Positions 1 through 8,369 are shown, counted from the stretch's first letter. The stretch is DNA of 44,963 nucleotides from an uncultured Opitutaceae bacterium (GCA_937902925.1 CALFNN010000025.1:1-44963); one strand, 5' to 3'. Translations and numbers: made by a program. Notes: generated by a model from the letters alone, not told the origin.

Positions 1-794
1 ACGATGTGGCGTTGCAACCAGCGGAACAACGCGACCACGGGCAGCGTCGTCAGCACCGCGCACGCGAGGATCGCGCCCCAGTGGATCGGCGGCGCGGTGA
101 ACAGGTTGGCCAGCCCGATTTGCACCGTCCGCGTCTCCGCCCGCGTGCTGATCAGCAGCGGCCACAAAAAGTCGCCCCAATGCGTCAGCAGGTCGAGCAG
201 CACCACGGTCGCCAGCGCCGGGCGCACCGCGGGCAGCGCCACATCCCGGAACTGGCGCCACGCGCTCGCGCCGTCGAGCGCCGCCGCTTCCTCGAGCTGG
301 GCCGGCAGCGCCAGGAAATGCGCGCGCAGGAAATAGATGTTGAACGCCTTCGCCATGAACGGCAGCGCCAGCCCCGCGAGGGCGCGCGCGCCGCCGCCCG
401 TCAGCCCGAGGTCGCGCGCGGTGAAAAACATCGGCACCGCGAGCACCTCCACCGGCAGCACGATGAGCGCGACGACGCCCGCAAACAACGCGTCGCGCCC
501 CGGAAACTCCAGCCGCGCGAACGCATACGCGGCGAGCGTGTTCACCACCAGCCCGCCACCGGCGATCGCCGCCACCTGCACGAGCGAGTTGACCGTCGTC
601 CGCGCCAGCGCCGCCCGCCGCCACGCCTCGGCGTAGTTGGCCATCGTCCAGCCGCCGTGCGCCAGCCAGCCGGCCGGCCCGCCGCGAAAGATCGCCGTCT
701 CCGGCTGCAGCGACGCCAGCACCATCCACAGCAGCGGCGCCAGAAACGCCAGCGCCACCGCGACGCTCGCCGGCCAGAGCAGAAGCCGCTTCAT
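1..794 (-). CDS. Sugar ABC transporter permease, MalG type (3' end cut by window edge)
   Basis: Inner-membrane permease subunit of a CUT1-type carbohydrate ABC transporter. The frame opens at an ATG at 794 and is open to base 1, giving 264 codons; the usual length is about 275-280, so only a few C-terminal residues should be missing. The protein starts MKRLLLWPASVAVAL with a hydrophobic first helix and has five further hydrophobic segments. The cytoplasmic EAA loop that docks on the ATPase is clear (LEEAAALDGASAWRQF, then DVALP). The start overlaps the end of the MalF-type gene by 4 bases (ATGA), so the two are translationally coupled. No ATPase gene is visible in this cluster; such systems often share a MsmX/UgpC-like ATPase encoded elsewhere. 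Substrate cannot be read from the sequence. Confidence 0.9.
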   Translation of the reverse strand, partial: MKRLLLWPASVAVALAFLAPLLWMVLASLQPETAIFRGGPAGWLAHGGWTMANYAEAWRRAALARTTVNSLVQVAAIAGGGLVVNTLAAYAFARLEFPGRDALFAGVVALIVLPVEVLAVPMFFTARDLGLTGGGARALAGLALPFMAKAFNIYFLRAHFLALPAQLEEAAALDGASAWRQFRDVALPAVRPALATVVLLDLLTHWGDFLWPLLISTRAETRTVQIGLANLFTAPPIHWGAILACAVLTTLPVVALFRWLQRHI

Positions 795-1681
795 GCCCGC
801 TCCTCCCGCATGAGCCGGCGTTGCCCGAGCGTCAGCAGCACGACGACCGCCAGGAACAGGAACGCCCCTGCGCACGCCTGCCCCAGATCCTGGCTCAGGA
901 ACGTGGTCTCGTAGATTTTCTGCACGACCGACAGCGTCCGGTCGCCCGGCCCGCCGTGCGTCATCAGGTAGGGTTGCACGAACAGCCGGAAACTCAGGAT
1001 TGTCGTCACCGTCACGACGAACCCGAGGGTGTTGCGCAGCGCCGGCAGGATCACGTGGCGCAGCCGCGCCCACGCGCCGGCGCCGTCGATCCGCGCCGCC
1101 TCGAGCAACTCGCGCGGCACGGTCTGCAGGCCCGCGAGGAACACCATCATTTGCAGGCCCACGCCCTGCCACACCGACATCGCCGCGATGGCCGGCAGCG
1201 CCAGCCGCGGATCGTGCAGCCACGCCTGCGGCGGCAGACCCAACGCGTGCAGCACCGCGTTGGCCGGCCCCATCACGCCGCCCTGCGCCGGCTGGTAGAT
1301 CAGCGTCCACAGGACGGCGAGCACCGGCATCGCGACGACGGTCGGCACGAAAAACACGGTGCGCAGCCAGCGCCACGCGGGCTCGGGCCGGTTCACCCAC
1401 AACGCGAGCAGCAGCGCCAGCGCGGTCTGGACCGGCACGACGAGCAGGGCGAACCAGGCGGTGTTGGCAAACGCCCGCCGGAAGCGCGGATCGCCGACCA
1501 GGTCCGCGTAGTTCGCGAGTCCGGTCCAGCGCGCATCGCCCGGCGCGAGCAGGTCGGCGTTCGTGCAACTCCACCACGCCGCCCGCAGCATCGGCCAGAC
1601 GACGAACACCGCCAGCAAGCCGAGCGCCGGCGCCAGGAACACCGGGGCCGCGCGGCGTTGCGTCCGGCGCCACGGGGTCAC
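791..1681 (-). CDS. Sugar ABC transporter permease, MalF/UgpA type
   Basis: Partner inner-membrane permease (296 aa) for the MalG-type protein downstream. It has a short basic N-terminus, a first membrane helix at about residues 12-33, and further helices near 71-95, 107-130, 163-183, 215-235 and 268-285. The EAA motif lies at about residues 194-213 (EAARIDGAGAW followed by ILPAL). Length and topology fit the MalF/UgpA/LacF family without the long MalF periplasmic insert. It overlaps the binding-protein gene by 4 bases upstream and the MalG-type gene by 4 bases downstream, so the three are one translational unit. Substrate is inferred to be a sugar or sugar derivative from the family and from the neighbouring dehydrogenases. 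Confidence 0.92.
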   Translation of the reverse strand: MTPWRRTQRRAAPVFLAPALGLLAVFVVWPMLRAAWWSCTNADLLAPGDARWTGLANYADLVGDPRFRRAFANTAWFALLVVPVQTALALLLALWVNRPEPAWRWLRTVFFVPTVVAMPVLAVLWTLIYQPAQGGVMGPANAVLHALGLPPQAWLHDPRLALPAIAAMSVWQGVGLQMMVFLAGLQTVPRELLEAARIDGAGAWARLRHVILPALRNTLGFVVTVTTILSFRLFVQPYLMTHGGPGDRTLSVVQKIYETTFLSQDLGQACAGAFLFLAVVVLLTLGQRRLMREERA

Positions 1682-2985
1682 GGTTTCGCCTCCTTCGAAT
1701 CCGGCGGCATCGCCGTGGCGAACCGGGCGAACCGGCGATCCACCACCCGTTGCACTTCATCCTCGGCCGCGTGCAGCCGCGGCGCCACGTCTGCACCGTG
1801 GGCGATGTCGCGCAGCGCCGCGGCGAACTGCTGCGTGAGCGTCGCGTAAAACGGCGTGCGCGGCCGCGGCCGGGCGAACTGCTCGAGCTGTTCCCTAAAC
1901 AGGTTGAACGGCGCCCGCGTATACTCCGGAAACGCCGCAAACGCCGACCGCCGCGCCGGCACCGCGCCGTTCGCCCGCGCCATCGGCTCGACGCCGTGCT
2001 TCGCGTCCGTCACCCAGCGCAGCCACTCGGCCGCCGCCACGGAATCGCGCGCCTGCCGGGAGAGGCCCCAGCACCAGCTGCCGCAGGCCGCGACCGGTTT
2101 GGGGCCGAGCCGCGGCAGCGGCATGGCGCCGAGCTGCGCGCCGAATTTTTTCACATGCGCCGGCGCCAGCCAGTGGCCGCTCCAGTCCATCGCCACCGTG
2201 CCGGCGTCGAACGGATCGGGGTCGACGGGATCCGTCTCGGCAAATTTCCTCGCGAACACCTGCTGCCACGCGCGCAGGCTGCGCACGTTCGCCCCGCTCG
2301 CCAGCACATCGCGCACGCTCCGGCCGTCGGCCGACGCAAGCGCGCCTCCGCCGGACCACACGACCGGACTGAACGCATAGGTGAACCATTCGTCCGCCGT
2401 CTCGTTCAGGTGGAGTGCGACCGGCTCGATCCCCGCCGCCTGCAGCTTTCCGCACGCCGCCAGAAATTCGTCCCACGTCCATGCCTGGCCTGCCGGCGGC
2501 GGCGTCACGCCGGCCCGCGCGAACTTTTCGCGGTCGAAGTAGAGCACGAGCGCCGAGTCGAAGGAGCCGAGCGCATAGAGCTTCCCGTCAACGGTGCCTT
2601 GTGCGCGGATGGTCGGGAGGAAATCCTCCAGCTCCGCCCGGCTGAACACATCGTCGAGCGGCGCGAGCAGCCCGGCCTCGACGTAACGCGCGACCAGCGG
2701 CCCATCGATGTCGAACGCGTCCGGCAGATCGTGGGCCGCGGCGGCGATCGCCGTTTTCTCGGTGTATTGGAAATCGGGGAAAAACGTCAGCTCGACCCGC
2801 AGTCCCTCGCTCGCGTGCGCCGCGTCGAAGGCCCCGGCAATTTCACGCATCGCGGCGTTCTCCGCCTCCTGGCCCTGGTGGCACCACACGCGCACCACCC
2901 GCACCGGCGCGGCTCCCGCCACCACGACTGACCAGCCCACAAACACGGCGCCGGCGACGCGCCAGTTGAAAAACCCCACGGTCAT
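1678..2985 (-). CDS. Extracellular solute-binding protein of a sugar ABC transporter
   Basis: Periplasmic substrate-capture protein (family 1 solute-binding type) feeding the two permeases that follow. I choose the ATG at 2985 (435 aa), because it puts a signal peptide at the very N-terminus (MTVGFFNWRVAGAVFVGWSV, cleavage after about AGA). The frame also has a TTG at 3012 that would add nine residues and weaken the signal. The mature part begins VVRVWCHQGQEAENAAM and shows the typical early helix, then 'DAFDIDGPLVARYVEAGLLAPLDD' style text and 'GKLYALGSFDSALVLYFDR' hinge-region text. The gene ends inside the MalF-type start (4-base overlap). No lipobox is seen, so it is probably a soluble periplasmic protein. 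Substrate is unknown. Confidence 0.88.
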   Translation of the reverse strand: MTVGFFNWRVAGAVFVGWSVVVAGAAPVRVVRVWCHQGQEAENAAMREIAGAFDAAHASEGLRVELTFFPDFQYTEKTAIAAAAHDLPDAFDIDGPLVARYVEAGLLAPLDDVFSRAELEDFLPTIRAQGTVDGKLYALGSFDSALVLYFDREKFARAGVTPPPAGQAWTWDEFLAACGKLQAAGIEPVALHLNETADEWFTYAFSPVVWSGGGALASADGRSVRDVLASGANVRSLRAWQQVFARKFAETDPVDPDPFDAGTVAMDWSGHWLAPAHVKKFGAQLGAMPLPRLGPKPVAACGSWCWGLSRQARDSVAAAEWLRWVTDAKHGVEPMARANGAVPARRSAFAAFPEYTRAPFNLFREQLEQFARPRPRTPFYATLTQQFAAALRDIAHGADVAPRLHAAEDEVQRVVDRRFARFATAMPPDSKEAKP

Positions 2986-3053
2986 TCGTCTAGCGAACGA
3001 CTCGCGGGGCAAACTTCAAGCGGCGGCGCCTGACATCTGCCGGCGGGGCGCCG

Positions 3054-3353
3054 TCACTCCGCGTCGTAAATCTGCACGCGGGTCCAGCAGGCGCTGAAAT
3101 TTTTCACGAACGCGAGGTGGATGGGATCGACCTGGTAGGCATCGTGCGCCGCGATGTCCTTGCAGAGCACGGTGAGCGCGACGGAATAAGAGTCGTCGAT
3201 GATCGGCCGCTGGCCGGTCGCCGCCGGCGCCCCGACGTAGATTTTCTCGACCGCCTCGATGAACGCGAGCGACTCGACGCCGCGCCGGAAGTCGGCGCGC
3301 TGCGCGTCCGTGAGTCCGGGTTTCAGCCAGAAATAAACCGAGTGGATCAGCAT
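3054..3353 (-). CDS. Dabb family (stress-responsive alpha/beta barrel) small protein
   Basis: A 99-residue protein with the Dabb (PF07876-like) pattern. It starts MLIHSVYFWLKPGLTDAQ, followed by an alpha-helix, 'VEKIYVGAPA', a central segment listing 'YSVALTVLCKDIAAHDAYQ' and the ending DPIHLAFVKNFSACW. Members form dimeric ferredoxin-like barrels; a few are enzymes (for example olivetolic acid cyclase) but most have no assigned reaction. The ATG at 3353 is chosen because similar proteins begin at this point with M-[IL]-x-H. A longer reading from 3449 would add non-conserved residues. It sits between a dehydrogenase and a sugar-transport gene, 97 and 68 bases from them, so it is likely co-transcribed and may act on a sugar-derived intermediate. 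That role is a guess. Confidence 0.85.
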   Translation of the reverse strand: MLIHSVYFWLKPGLTDAQRADFRRGVESLAFIEAVEKIYVGAPAATGQRPIIDDSYSVALTVLCKDIAAHDAYQVDPIHLAFVKNFSACWTRVQIYDAE

Positions 3354-3450
3354 GGTGCCGGAAATCAGGACGCAGCTTCCGCCCGCCCTCAATCGCAATG
3401 TTTCCGGGAAGGATTGCTGCCATCCGTGACCGGCGCGGCGCGCGCCCACG

Positions 3451-4239
3451 TCACGGTTTTTTCGCCGGCACGGCGCGCATCGCGTTCACCGAGATGCCGC
3501 CATCGACCAGCAGCGTCTGGCCCGTGACGTAGGCGCTGGCGTCGCTCGCAAGAAAGACCACCGCACCTTCGAGATCGTCCGGGCGCCCCGGGCGGCGCAG
3601 CGGGATCCGCTCCGTCAGATGCGTCACCCACTCCGGGTCCTCATACATCGTGGCGTTCTGCGCCGTCTGGAACCAGCCGGGGGCGAGGCAATTCACCGTG
3701 ATGCCCTGCGGACCCCAGTCGTCGGCAAGGCTCATCGTCAACTGCCGGATGCCGCCGCGGCTGGCGCCGTAGGGACCGAGCCCCGCGTAACCGGCGACGC
3801 TCGTCACCGAGCCGATGTTGATGATCCGGCCGCCGCCGCGACCGACCATCTGCCGCGCCACCGCCTGCGCCACGAAAAACGGCCCGCGGAGATTCGTGTC
3901 GAGGATCGTGTTCCAGTCCTCCCACGTGACCTCCAGCGCCGGTTTGCGGATGTTGCAGCCGGCGTTGTTGACGAGGATGTCGATGCGCCCGAAGTGCGCG
4001 TGGACGAGGAAGACCGCCTCCTCGATGCTCTCGTGCGAACGGACATCGAGCACGACGCCGTGACAGCGCCGCCCGAGCGCCTCGACGGCGTGGCGCGTCT
4101 CGTCGAGCGCGGCGAGCGCGCGGCTCGTGATCGCGACGTCGGCGCCCGCGCGGGCGAGCGCGAGCGCAAACGTCTTCCCGAGTCCGCGGCTCGCGCCGGT
4201 GACGAGGGCGATTTTTCCGGCAAGGTCGAATGAGGGCAT
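3451..4239 (-). CDS. Short-chain dehydrogenase/reductase (gluconate 5-dehydrogenase-like), YxxxR variant
   Basis: Classical SDR of 262 aa, cytoplasmic, NAD(P)-dependent oxidoreductase. The nucleotide-binding motif TGASRGLG is at residues 14-21, NNAG at 91-94, the structural Asn at 116, the catalytic Ser at 144 (NIGSV) and Tyr at 157. The active-site signature normally reads Y-x-x-x-K. Here it is Y157-G-A-S-R161, with a CGC codon at the Lys position, so the Lys that lowers the Tyr pKa is replaced by Arg. The C-terminal part (ITVNCLAPGWF, ASAYVTGQTLLVDGG) is intact, so this is not a decayed gene. The best family match from motif style is the gluconate 5-dehydrogenase/2-deoxygluconate dehydrogenase group. 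Its place beside a zinc alcohol dehydrogenase and sugar transport genes supports a sugar or sugar-acid substrate. Confidence 0.92.
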   Translation of the reverse strand: MPSFDLAGKIALVTGASRGLGKTFALALARAGADVAITSRALAALDETRHAVEALGRRCHGVVLDVRSHESIEEAVFLVHAHFGRIDILVNNAGCNIRKPALEVTWEDWNTILDTNLRGPFFVAQAVARQMVGRGGGRIINIGSVTSVAGYAGLGPYGASRGGIRQLTMSLADDWGPQGITVNCLAPGWFQTAQNATMYEDPEWVTHLTERIPLRRPGRPDDLEGAVVFLASDASAYVTGQTLLVDGGISVNAMRAVPAKKP

Positions 4240-4329
4240 GAATGATTTGGGGCCCCGGAAATCAGGAATCGGAGCAACTCAGTTTCCTGACTGCCGGAGT
4301 TCCACGTTCAAGATCGTTCGGTTCGGCAC

Positions 4330-5364
4330 TCAGGGTTGGAGGATCACTTTCATCAGTCCGCCTCCGCCCTTCGCGCTGAGCCGCCGGAACCACGCATCGC
4401 CCTCGGCGAGCGGGGCCACGGCGCTGATGAGCGGATCGACGCTAATCGTGCCGTTCGCGATCAGTTCGAGGCAGAGCGGATATTCGCCCGCGGAACCGCA
4501 GCTCCCGAGCACGGACAGCTCGCGGGTCACGACGATTTGCAGCGGAAATTCCGTCTGCGGCGCGAGATTTCCGACGAGCACGGCCGTGCCGCCCCGGCGC
4601 AGCGACCGCAGCGCGAGATCGAGCGTCGCGGAGTAGCCTACGACCTCGAAGGCGAAGTCCGCGCCGCGTCCGCCGGTGAGTTTCGCGACCTCCGCCCCCA
4701 CGTCGGCCGCGTCGGACCGCAGCGCGTGATGCGCCCCAAGCTCGCGCGCCAGCGTCAGTTTCCGGTCGTCGACATCCACGGCGATGACTGTGCCGCAGCC
4801 GGCCCAGCACAGCGCCTGCACGACGAGCGATCCGATCATGCCGGTGCCGACAACCACCGCCGTGTCGCCCGCGGACAGCTTCACGCGCCCCACGGCGTGC
4901 ACGGCGATCGACACGGGCTCGACCATCGCCGCCCGCTCGTAGGTCAGCGTCTCGGGCAGGCGGTAAAGGATCCGCTCCGGCAGCGCGACGAACTCGGCGA
5001 ACGCACCGTGCTGCCGGTAGTCGCCGGGCGAAACGCCCACGACCCGCCGGTGCTCGCAAAGGTTCACGCGGCCTGCGCGGCAATTCGCGCAAGCGCCGCA
5101 ATAGATCGTCGAGTCGAACGTCACGCGGTCGCCGCCGCGCCAGCGCGTCACCCGCCGGCCGGTGGCGGCGATCTCCCCGGCGGCCTCATGCCCCATGACC
5201 AGCGGCGGCTGCCGGCGGCCGGTGCTGCCATCCCAGCCATGGATGTCGCTGCCGCACACCCCGCACGCGCGCACGCGCACGAGCACTTCGTCGTCACCGG
5301 GTGTCGGCGCGGGAAAATCCTGATAGTCGAGTTGCGCGTAGCGGTTGAGGACGAGGGCCTTCAT
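4330..5364 (-). CDS. Zinc-dependent alcohol dehydrogenase (sorbitol/threonine dehydrogenase-like)
   Basis: Medium-chain dehydrogenase of 344 aa, probably oxidising a sugar alcohol or sugar with NAD. Catalytic zinc ligands are visible as C37 (ACGVCGSD), H59 and E60 (MGHEAAG), and a Glu in MVEPVSIAVHA. The structural zinc cysteines are C89, C92, C95 and C103 (CGACANC...C). The Rossmann glycine motif is VGTGMIGS, and the acidic residue after beta-2 (VDVDDRK) suggests NAD rather than NADP. Length is normal. It starts 21 bases after the OppF-type ATPase and is followed, after 90 bases, by the SDR gene, so it is probably part of the same transcript. Exact substrate cannot be read; sorbitol, L-idonate or galactitol-phosphate dehydrogenases are all in this family. 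Confidence 0.92.
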   Translation of the reverse strand: MKALVLNRYAQLDYQDFPAPTPGDDEVLVRVRACGVCGSDIHGWDGSTGRRQPPLVMGHEAAGEIAATGRRVTRWRGGDRVTFDSTIYCGACANCRAGRVNLCEHRRVVGVSPGDYRQHGAFAEFVALPERILYRLPETLTYERAAMVEPVSIAVHAVGRVKLSAGDTAVVVGTGMIGSLVVQALCWAGCGTVIAVDVDDRKLTLARELGAHHALRSDAADVGAEVAKLTGGRGADFAFEVVGYSATLDLALRSLRRGGTAVLVGNLAPQTEFPLQIVVTRELSVLGSCGSAGEYPLCLELIANGTISVDPLISAVAPLAEGDAWFRRLSAKGGGGLMKVILQP

Positions 5365-5385
5365 GGCGCGCCGGCGAGCGAAACC

Positions 5386-6309
5386 TCACGCCGGGGCGGA
5401 GTCGAGTTTTGCCAGCTCCTCGCCCACGTTGAAATTCATGGCGACGTCCGGATTCGGCGACGGCACGGACGCCAGCAACAGTCGCGTGTAGGGGTGCTCC
5501 GGCCGCGTGAAAATCCGCGCGGTGGGCGCGACCTCGACGATCCGGCCGGCGCGCATCACTGCCACGCGGTCGCAAAAGTTCCGGACGACATCGAGGTTGT
5601 GCGCCACGAAGAGATAAGTGAGCTGGAATTCACGCTGCAGTTCCTGCAGCAGGTCGAGCACCTGCGCCTGCACGGAAACGTCCAGCGCGGACGTCGCCTC
5701 GTCACACACGACGAGCGACGGGCGCATGATGATCGCACGGGCGATGCCGATGCGCTGGCGCTGGCCGCCGCTGAACGCGTGCGGGTAACGCATCCGGTGG
5801 CCGGGCTCGAGGCCGACCCGGCGCAGCACGTCCGCGACGCGGTCGTCGAGCTCCGCGCCGCGCGCCAGCCCGTGGATGACCAGCGGTTCGCCGACGATGT
5901 CGCGCACGGTCATCCGGGGATTAAGCGAGGAAAACGGATCCTGGAAAACCATCTGCAGGTGCTGGCGGACCGGCTTGAGCTCGCGATCCGACAGCCGCGC
6001 GAGATCGACGACCCGGCCGCCGGGCAGCCGGAACAGCATCTCACCAGCCGTCGGCGCGTGGGCGCGCAGGATGCTGCGGACCACGGTCGTCTTGCCCGAG
6101 CCGCTCTCGCCCACGAGCCCGAACGATTCGCCCGGCGCCAGGTCGAAACTCACGCCGTCCACCGCCTTGACAACCTCGCCCGTCGCGGCGCGACGGCCGG
6201 CGGGAAAATATTTCCGCAGCCCGCGCACGGCGAGCACCGGGTTCGCGATCGCCGCGGGTGGCGGGGCCGGCGAGGGAAAGGGCACCAGACGGTCGGAATG
6301 GTCCGGCAT
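5386..6309 (-). CDS. ABC transporter ATP-binding protein, OppF/DppF type
   Basis: Cytoplasmic ATPase subunit (307 aa from the ATG at 6309) of a dipeptide/oligopeptide/nickel-type importer. Walker A GESGSGKT is near residues 67-74, the Q-loop in VFQDPFSSLNPR, signature FSGGQRQRIGIARA at about 179-192, Walker B VCDEATSALD at about 201-210, and the switch His in FVAHNLD at 237. The C-terminal oligopeptide-type tail (FTRPEHPYTRLLLASVP) is present. A GTG at 6327 would overlap the upstream gene by 4 bases. The ATG at 6309 has a purine-rich AAGGGA 9 bases ahead and is preferred, but either is possible. It works with the OppD-type ATPase directly upstream. In related rhizobial-type systems the substrate is often an oligosaccharide rather than a peptide. 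Confidence 0.92.
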   Translation of the reverse strand: MPDHSDRLVPFPSPAPPPAAIANPVLAVRGLRKYFPAGRRAATGEVVKAVDGVSFDLAPGESFGLVGESGSGKTTVVRSILRAHAPTAGEMLFRLPGGRVVDLARLSDRELKPVRQHLQMVFQDPFSSLNPRMTVRDIVGEPLVIHGLARGAELDDRVADVLRRVGLEPGHRMRYPHAFSGGQRQRIGIARAIIMRPSLVVCDEATSALDVSVQAQVLDLLQELQREFQLTYLFVAHNLDVVRNFCDRVAVMRAGRIVEVAPTARIFTRPEHPYTRLLLASVPSPNPDVAMNFNVGEELAKLDSAPA

Positions 6310-6323
6310 GACGGATCGTCCCT

Positions 6324-7211
6324 TCACTTGCCGACCACGGCCTGCCCCGGCGAACGGTCGCGGCGGGCGGCGGCGCGCCGGCTCGGCAGCGCGTCGAGCA
6401 ACGCCCGCGTGTAGGCGTGGCGCGGAGATTTCAGCACCTCGCGCACCGGGCCGTGTTCGACGATGCGCCCGCGGCGCATCACGACCACGTCGTCCGCCAT
6501 CTGCGCCACCACGCCGAAATCGTGCGTGATGAGCAGGACCGAGCAGCCGAGCTCGCGCTGCAGCGATTTGATGAGCCCGAGGATCTGCGCCTGGATCGTC
6601 ACGTCGAGCGCGCTGGTCGGCTCGTCGGCGATCAGCAGCTCCGGCCGGCAGACGAGCGCCATTGCGATGACCACGCGCTGCCGCATCCCGCCCGACAGCT
6701 CGTGCGGATACTGCTCGAAGCAGCGCGCGGCGTTGGCGATGCCGACTTTCTTCAGCATCTCGATCGTCAGCCGGCGCGCCGCCTCCGCGCTCACGTCCTG
6801 GTGCACGAGGATCGACTCCGCCACCTGGTCGCCGACGCGATGCACCGGCGACAACGCGGTCATCGGTTCCTGGAAAATCATGCTCACGAGCCCGCCCCGG
6901 ACCTTGAAGAGCAGCCCGGATTTTTCGTCGAGCTGCGCGATGTCGATGTCGCCCTCGCGGCGCGAATGCAGCCAGATCCGCCCGCCCGTCACCCGCCCCG
7001 GCGGCTGCACCAGCCGCAGGATGGAGTAAGCCGTGACGCTCTTGCCGCTGCCCGACTCGCCGACCAGCGCGAGCGTCCGGCCCCGCTGGATCGAAAACGA
7101 CACGCCCTGGACCGCCGGCACCGCGCCGTCCGCGGTATCGAACGACACCTGCAGGTCATCCACCACGAGCAGCGGCGGGGAGTTCTGGGGGCTGGGGGCG
7201 AAGCCGTTCAT
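6324..7211 (-). CDS. ABC transporter ATP-binding protein, OppD/DppD type
   Basis: Second ATPase subunit (295 aa) of the same importer. Walker A GESGSGKS is at residues 51-58, the Q-loop at IFQEPMTALSPVHRVGDQ, signature LSGGMRQRVVIAMAL at about 172-186, Walker B LLIADEPTSALD at about 192-203, and the switch His at 230 (LLITHDFG). The tail HAYTRALLDALPSRR is the start of the oligopeptide-transport C-terminal domain. It is shorter than many OppD proteins (about 320-335) and lacks the cysteine cluster seen in some members. The start lies 9 bases after the stop of the permease gene, and the stop overlaps or nearly touches the OppF-type gene, so the three form a tight unit. Confidence 0.92.
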   Translation of the reverse strand: MNGFAPSPQNSPPLLVVDDLQVSFDTADGAVPAVQGVSFSIQRGRTLALVGESGSGKSVTAYSILRLVQPPGRVTGGRIWLHSRREGDIDIAQLDEKSGLLFKVRGGLVSMIFQEPMTALSPVHRVGDQVAESILVHQDVSAEAARRLTIEMLKKVGIANAARCFEQYPHELSGGMRQRVVIAMALVCRPELLIADEPTSALDVTIQAQILGLIKSLQRELGCSVLLITHDFGVVAQMADDVVVMRRGRIVEHGPVREVLKSPRHAYTRALLDALPSRRAAARRDRSPGQAVVGK

Positions 7212-7220
7212 CGGGTTTCG

Positions 7221-8369
7221 TCAGCGCGTCGAATACGGATCCGCGGCGTCGCGCAGCCCGTCGCCGAGAAAGTTGAAACAAAGCACCGCCAGCACCACGA
7301 GCACGACCGGCATCAGGAGCCACGGGTAGTTGGCCACGGTCTGGAGGCTGAGGCAGTCCTGCAACATCACGCCCCAGCTCACGATCGGCGGCCGCAGGCC
7401 GAGCCCGAGGAACGACAGCGAGGTTTCGCCGAGAATCATCGCGGGCACGCTCATCGTGAGCACCACGATGATGTGGCTCGCAAAGCCCGGCAGCAGGTGG
7501 CGGAACAGGACGCGCGCGTGGCTCGCCCCGAGGAGCCGCGCGGCGGTCGCGTAGTCCTCCTCCCGCAGCGCCAGCATCTTGCCGCGCACCACCCGCGCGA
7601 GTTCCGTCCAGCCCAGCAGCGAGAGCACGAGCGTGATGGCAAAATAGGTCGCGAGCGGCGACCACTCCACCGGCAGCACCGCGCCGAACGTGAGCCAGAT
7701 GGGAATGTGCGGAAACGAATTCACCGCCTCGATGATGCGCTGGATGACGTTGTCCGTCGCGCCGCCGACATAGCCCGAGATGCCGCCGATCGTCACCCCG
7801 AGCAAAAACGTGACCGCAATCGACACGAGCCCGACCGACAGGCTGATGCGCGCCCCATAGACGAGCCGGCTGAAGACGTCCTGGCCGTATTTGTCCGCAC
7901 CGAGGAAATAAAACGTCGGCGCCGTGCCATCCGGCCGGCGTTCCGCGGTGTCCTTCACGCCGAAGAAATGTCGCGCGGCGGGCAGCACGCCCCACAGCCG
8001 GTAGGGCTCGCCGCGCACGAAAAAGCCCAGCTCGACCGCGCGCGTGTTGTCCTCGATGTAGGTTTTCTTCAGCGTCAGCGGGTCGATCAGCCGTTTCATC
8101 GCGGGCACATACAGCCCGTGCTCCGGCGAGAAGCGCGGCAGCTGCGGCGGGCAGTAGGCATGCGAGAGATCGCGCCACTGCCGCGGATAGGGGGCGAAAA
8201 ACTCCGCCCCCAGCGCGAGCGCGTAGAGCACCGCCAGCAGGAACAGCGAGGCGACCGCCAGCCGGTGCCGGGCGAACTGCCGCCGGATCAGCGCCCAGTG
8301 CGAAAGCGAGCCGGGCTCCAATGCGGGCACGGGAGGGCTCAAGGCTGGGGCGTCGGCAGGGGCAGCCAT
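7221..8369 (-). CDS. ABC transporter permease, OppC/DppC type with large first periplasmic loop
   Basis: Inner-membrane permease (382 aa from the ATG at 8369). A TTG at 8441 would extend it, but the added residues look like leader sequence. After a cytoplasmic N-terminus (LSHWALIRRQFARHRLAV) comes one helix, then a long periplasmic stretch of about 110 residues containing the permease landmark FLGADKYGQDVFSRLVYGAR, then five helices. The EAA-type loop is EEDYATAARLLGASHARVLFRHLLP. The end FNFLGDGLRDAADPYSTR is the family's C-terminal hallmark. The extra loop is typical of the longer OppC relatives found with glycoside or oligosaccharide importers. The obligatory partner OppB and the binding protein are not next to it: the upstream neighbour is a divergent MFS gene. 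Confidence 0.9.
   Translation of the reverse strand: MAAPADAPALSPPVPALEPGSLSHWALIRRQFARHRLAVASLFLLAVLYALALGAEFFAPYPRQWRDLSHAYCPPQLPRFSPEHGLYVPAMKRLIDPLTLKKTYIEDNTRAVELGFFVRGEPYRLWGVLPAARHFFGVKDTAERRPDGTAPTFYFLGADKYGQDVFSRLVYGARISLSVGLVSIAVTFLLGVTIGGISGYVGGATDNVIQRIIEAVNSFPHIPIWLTFGAVLPVEWSPLATYFAITLVLSLLGWTELARVVRGKMLALREEDYATAARLLGASHARVLFRHLLPGFASHIIVVLTMSVPAMILGETSLSFLGLGLRPPIVSWGVMLQDCLSLQTVANYPWLLMPVVLVVLAVLCFNFLGDGLRDAADPYSTR

Noticed and set aside
3358-4267. The 13-base string CCGGAAATCAGGA in the leaders of both the Dabb gene (3358-3370) and the SDR gene (4255-4267)
   Set aside because: The distances to the two starts differ (4 and 15 bases), and several chance repeats of this length are expected in 45 kb.
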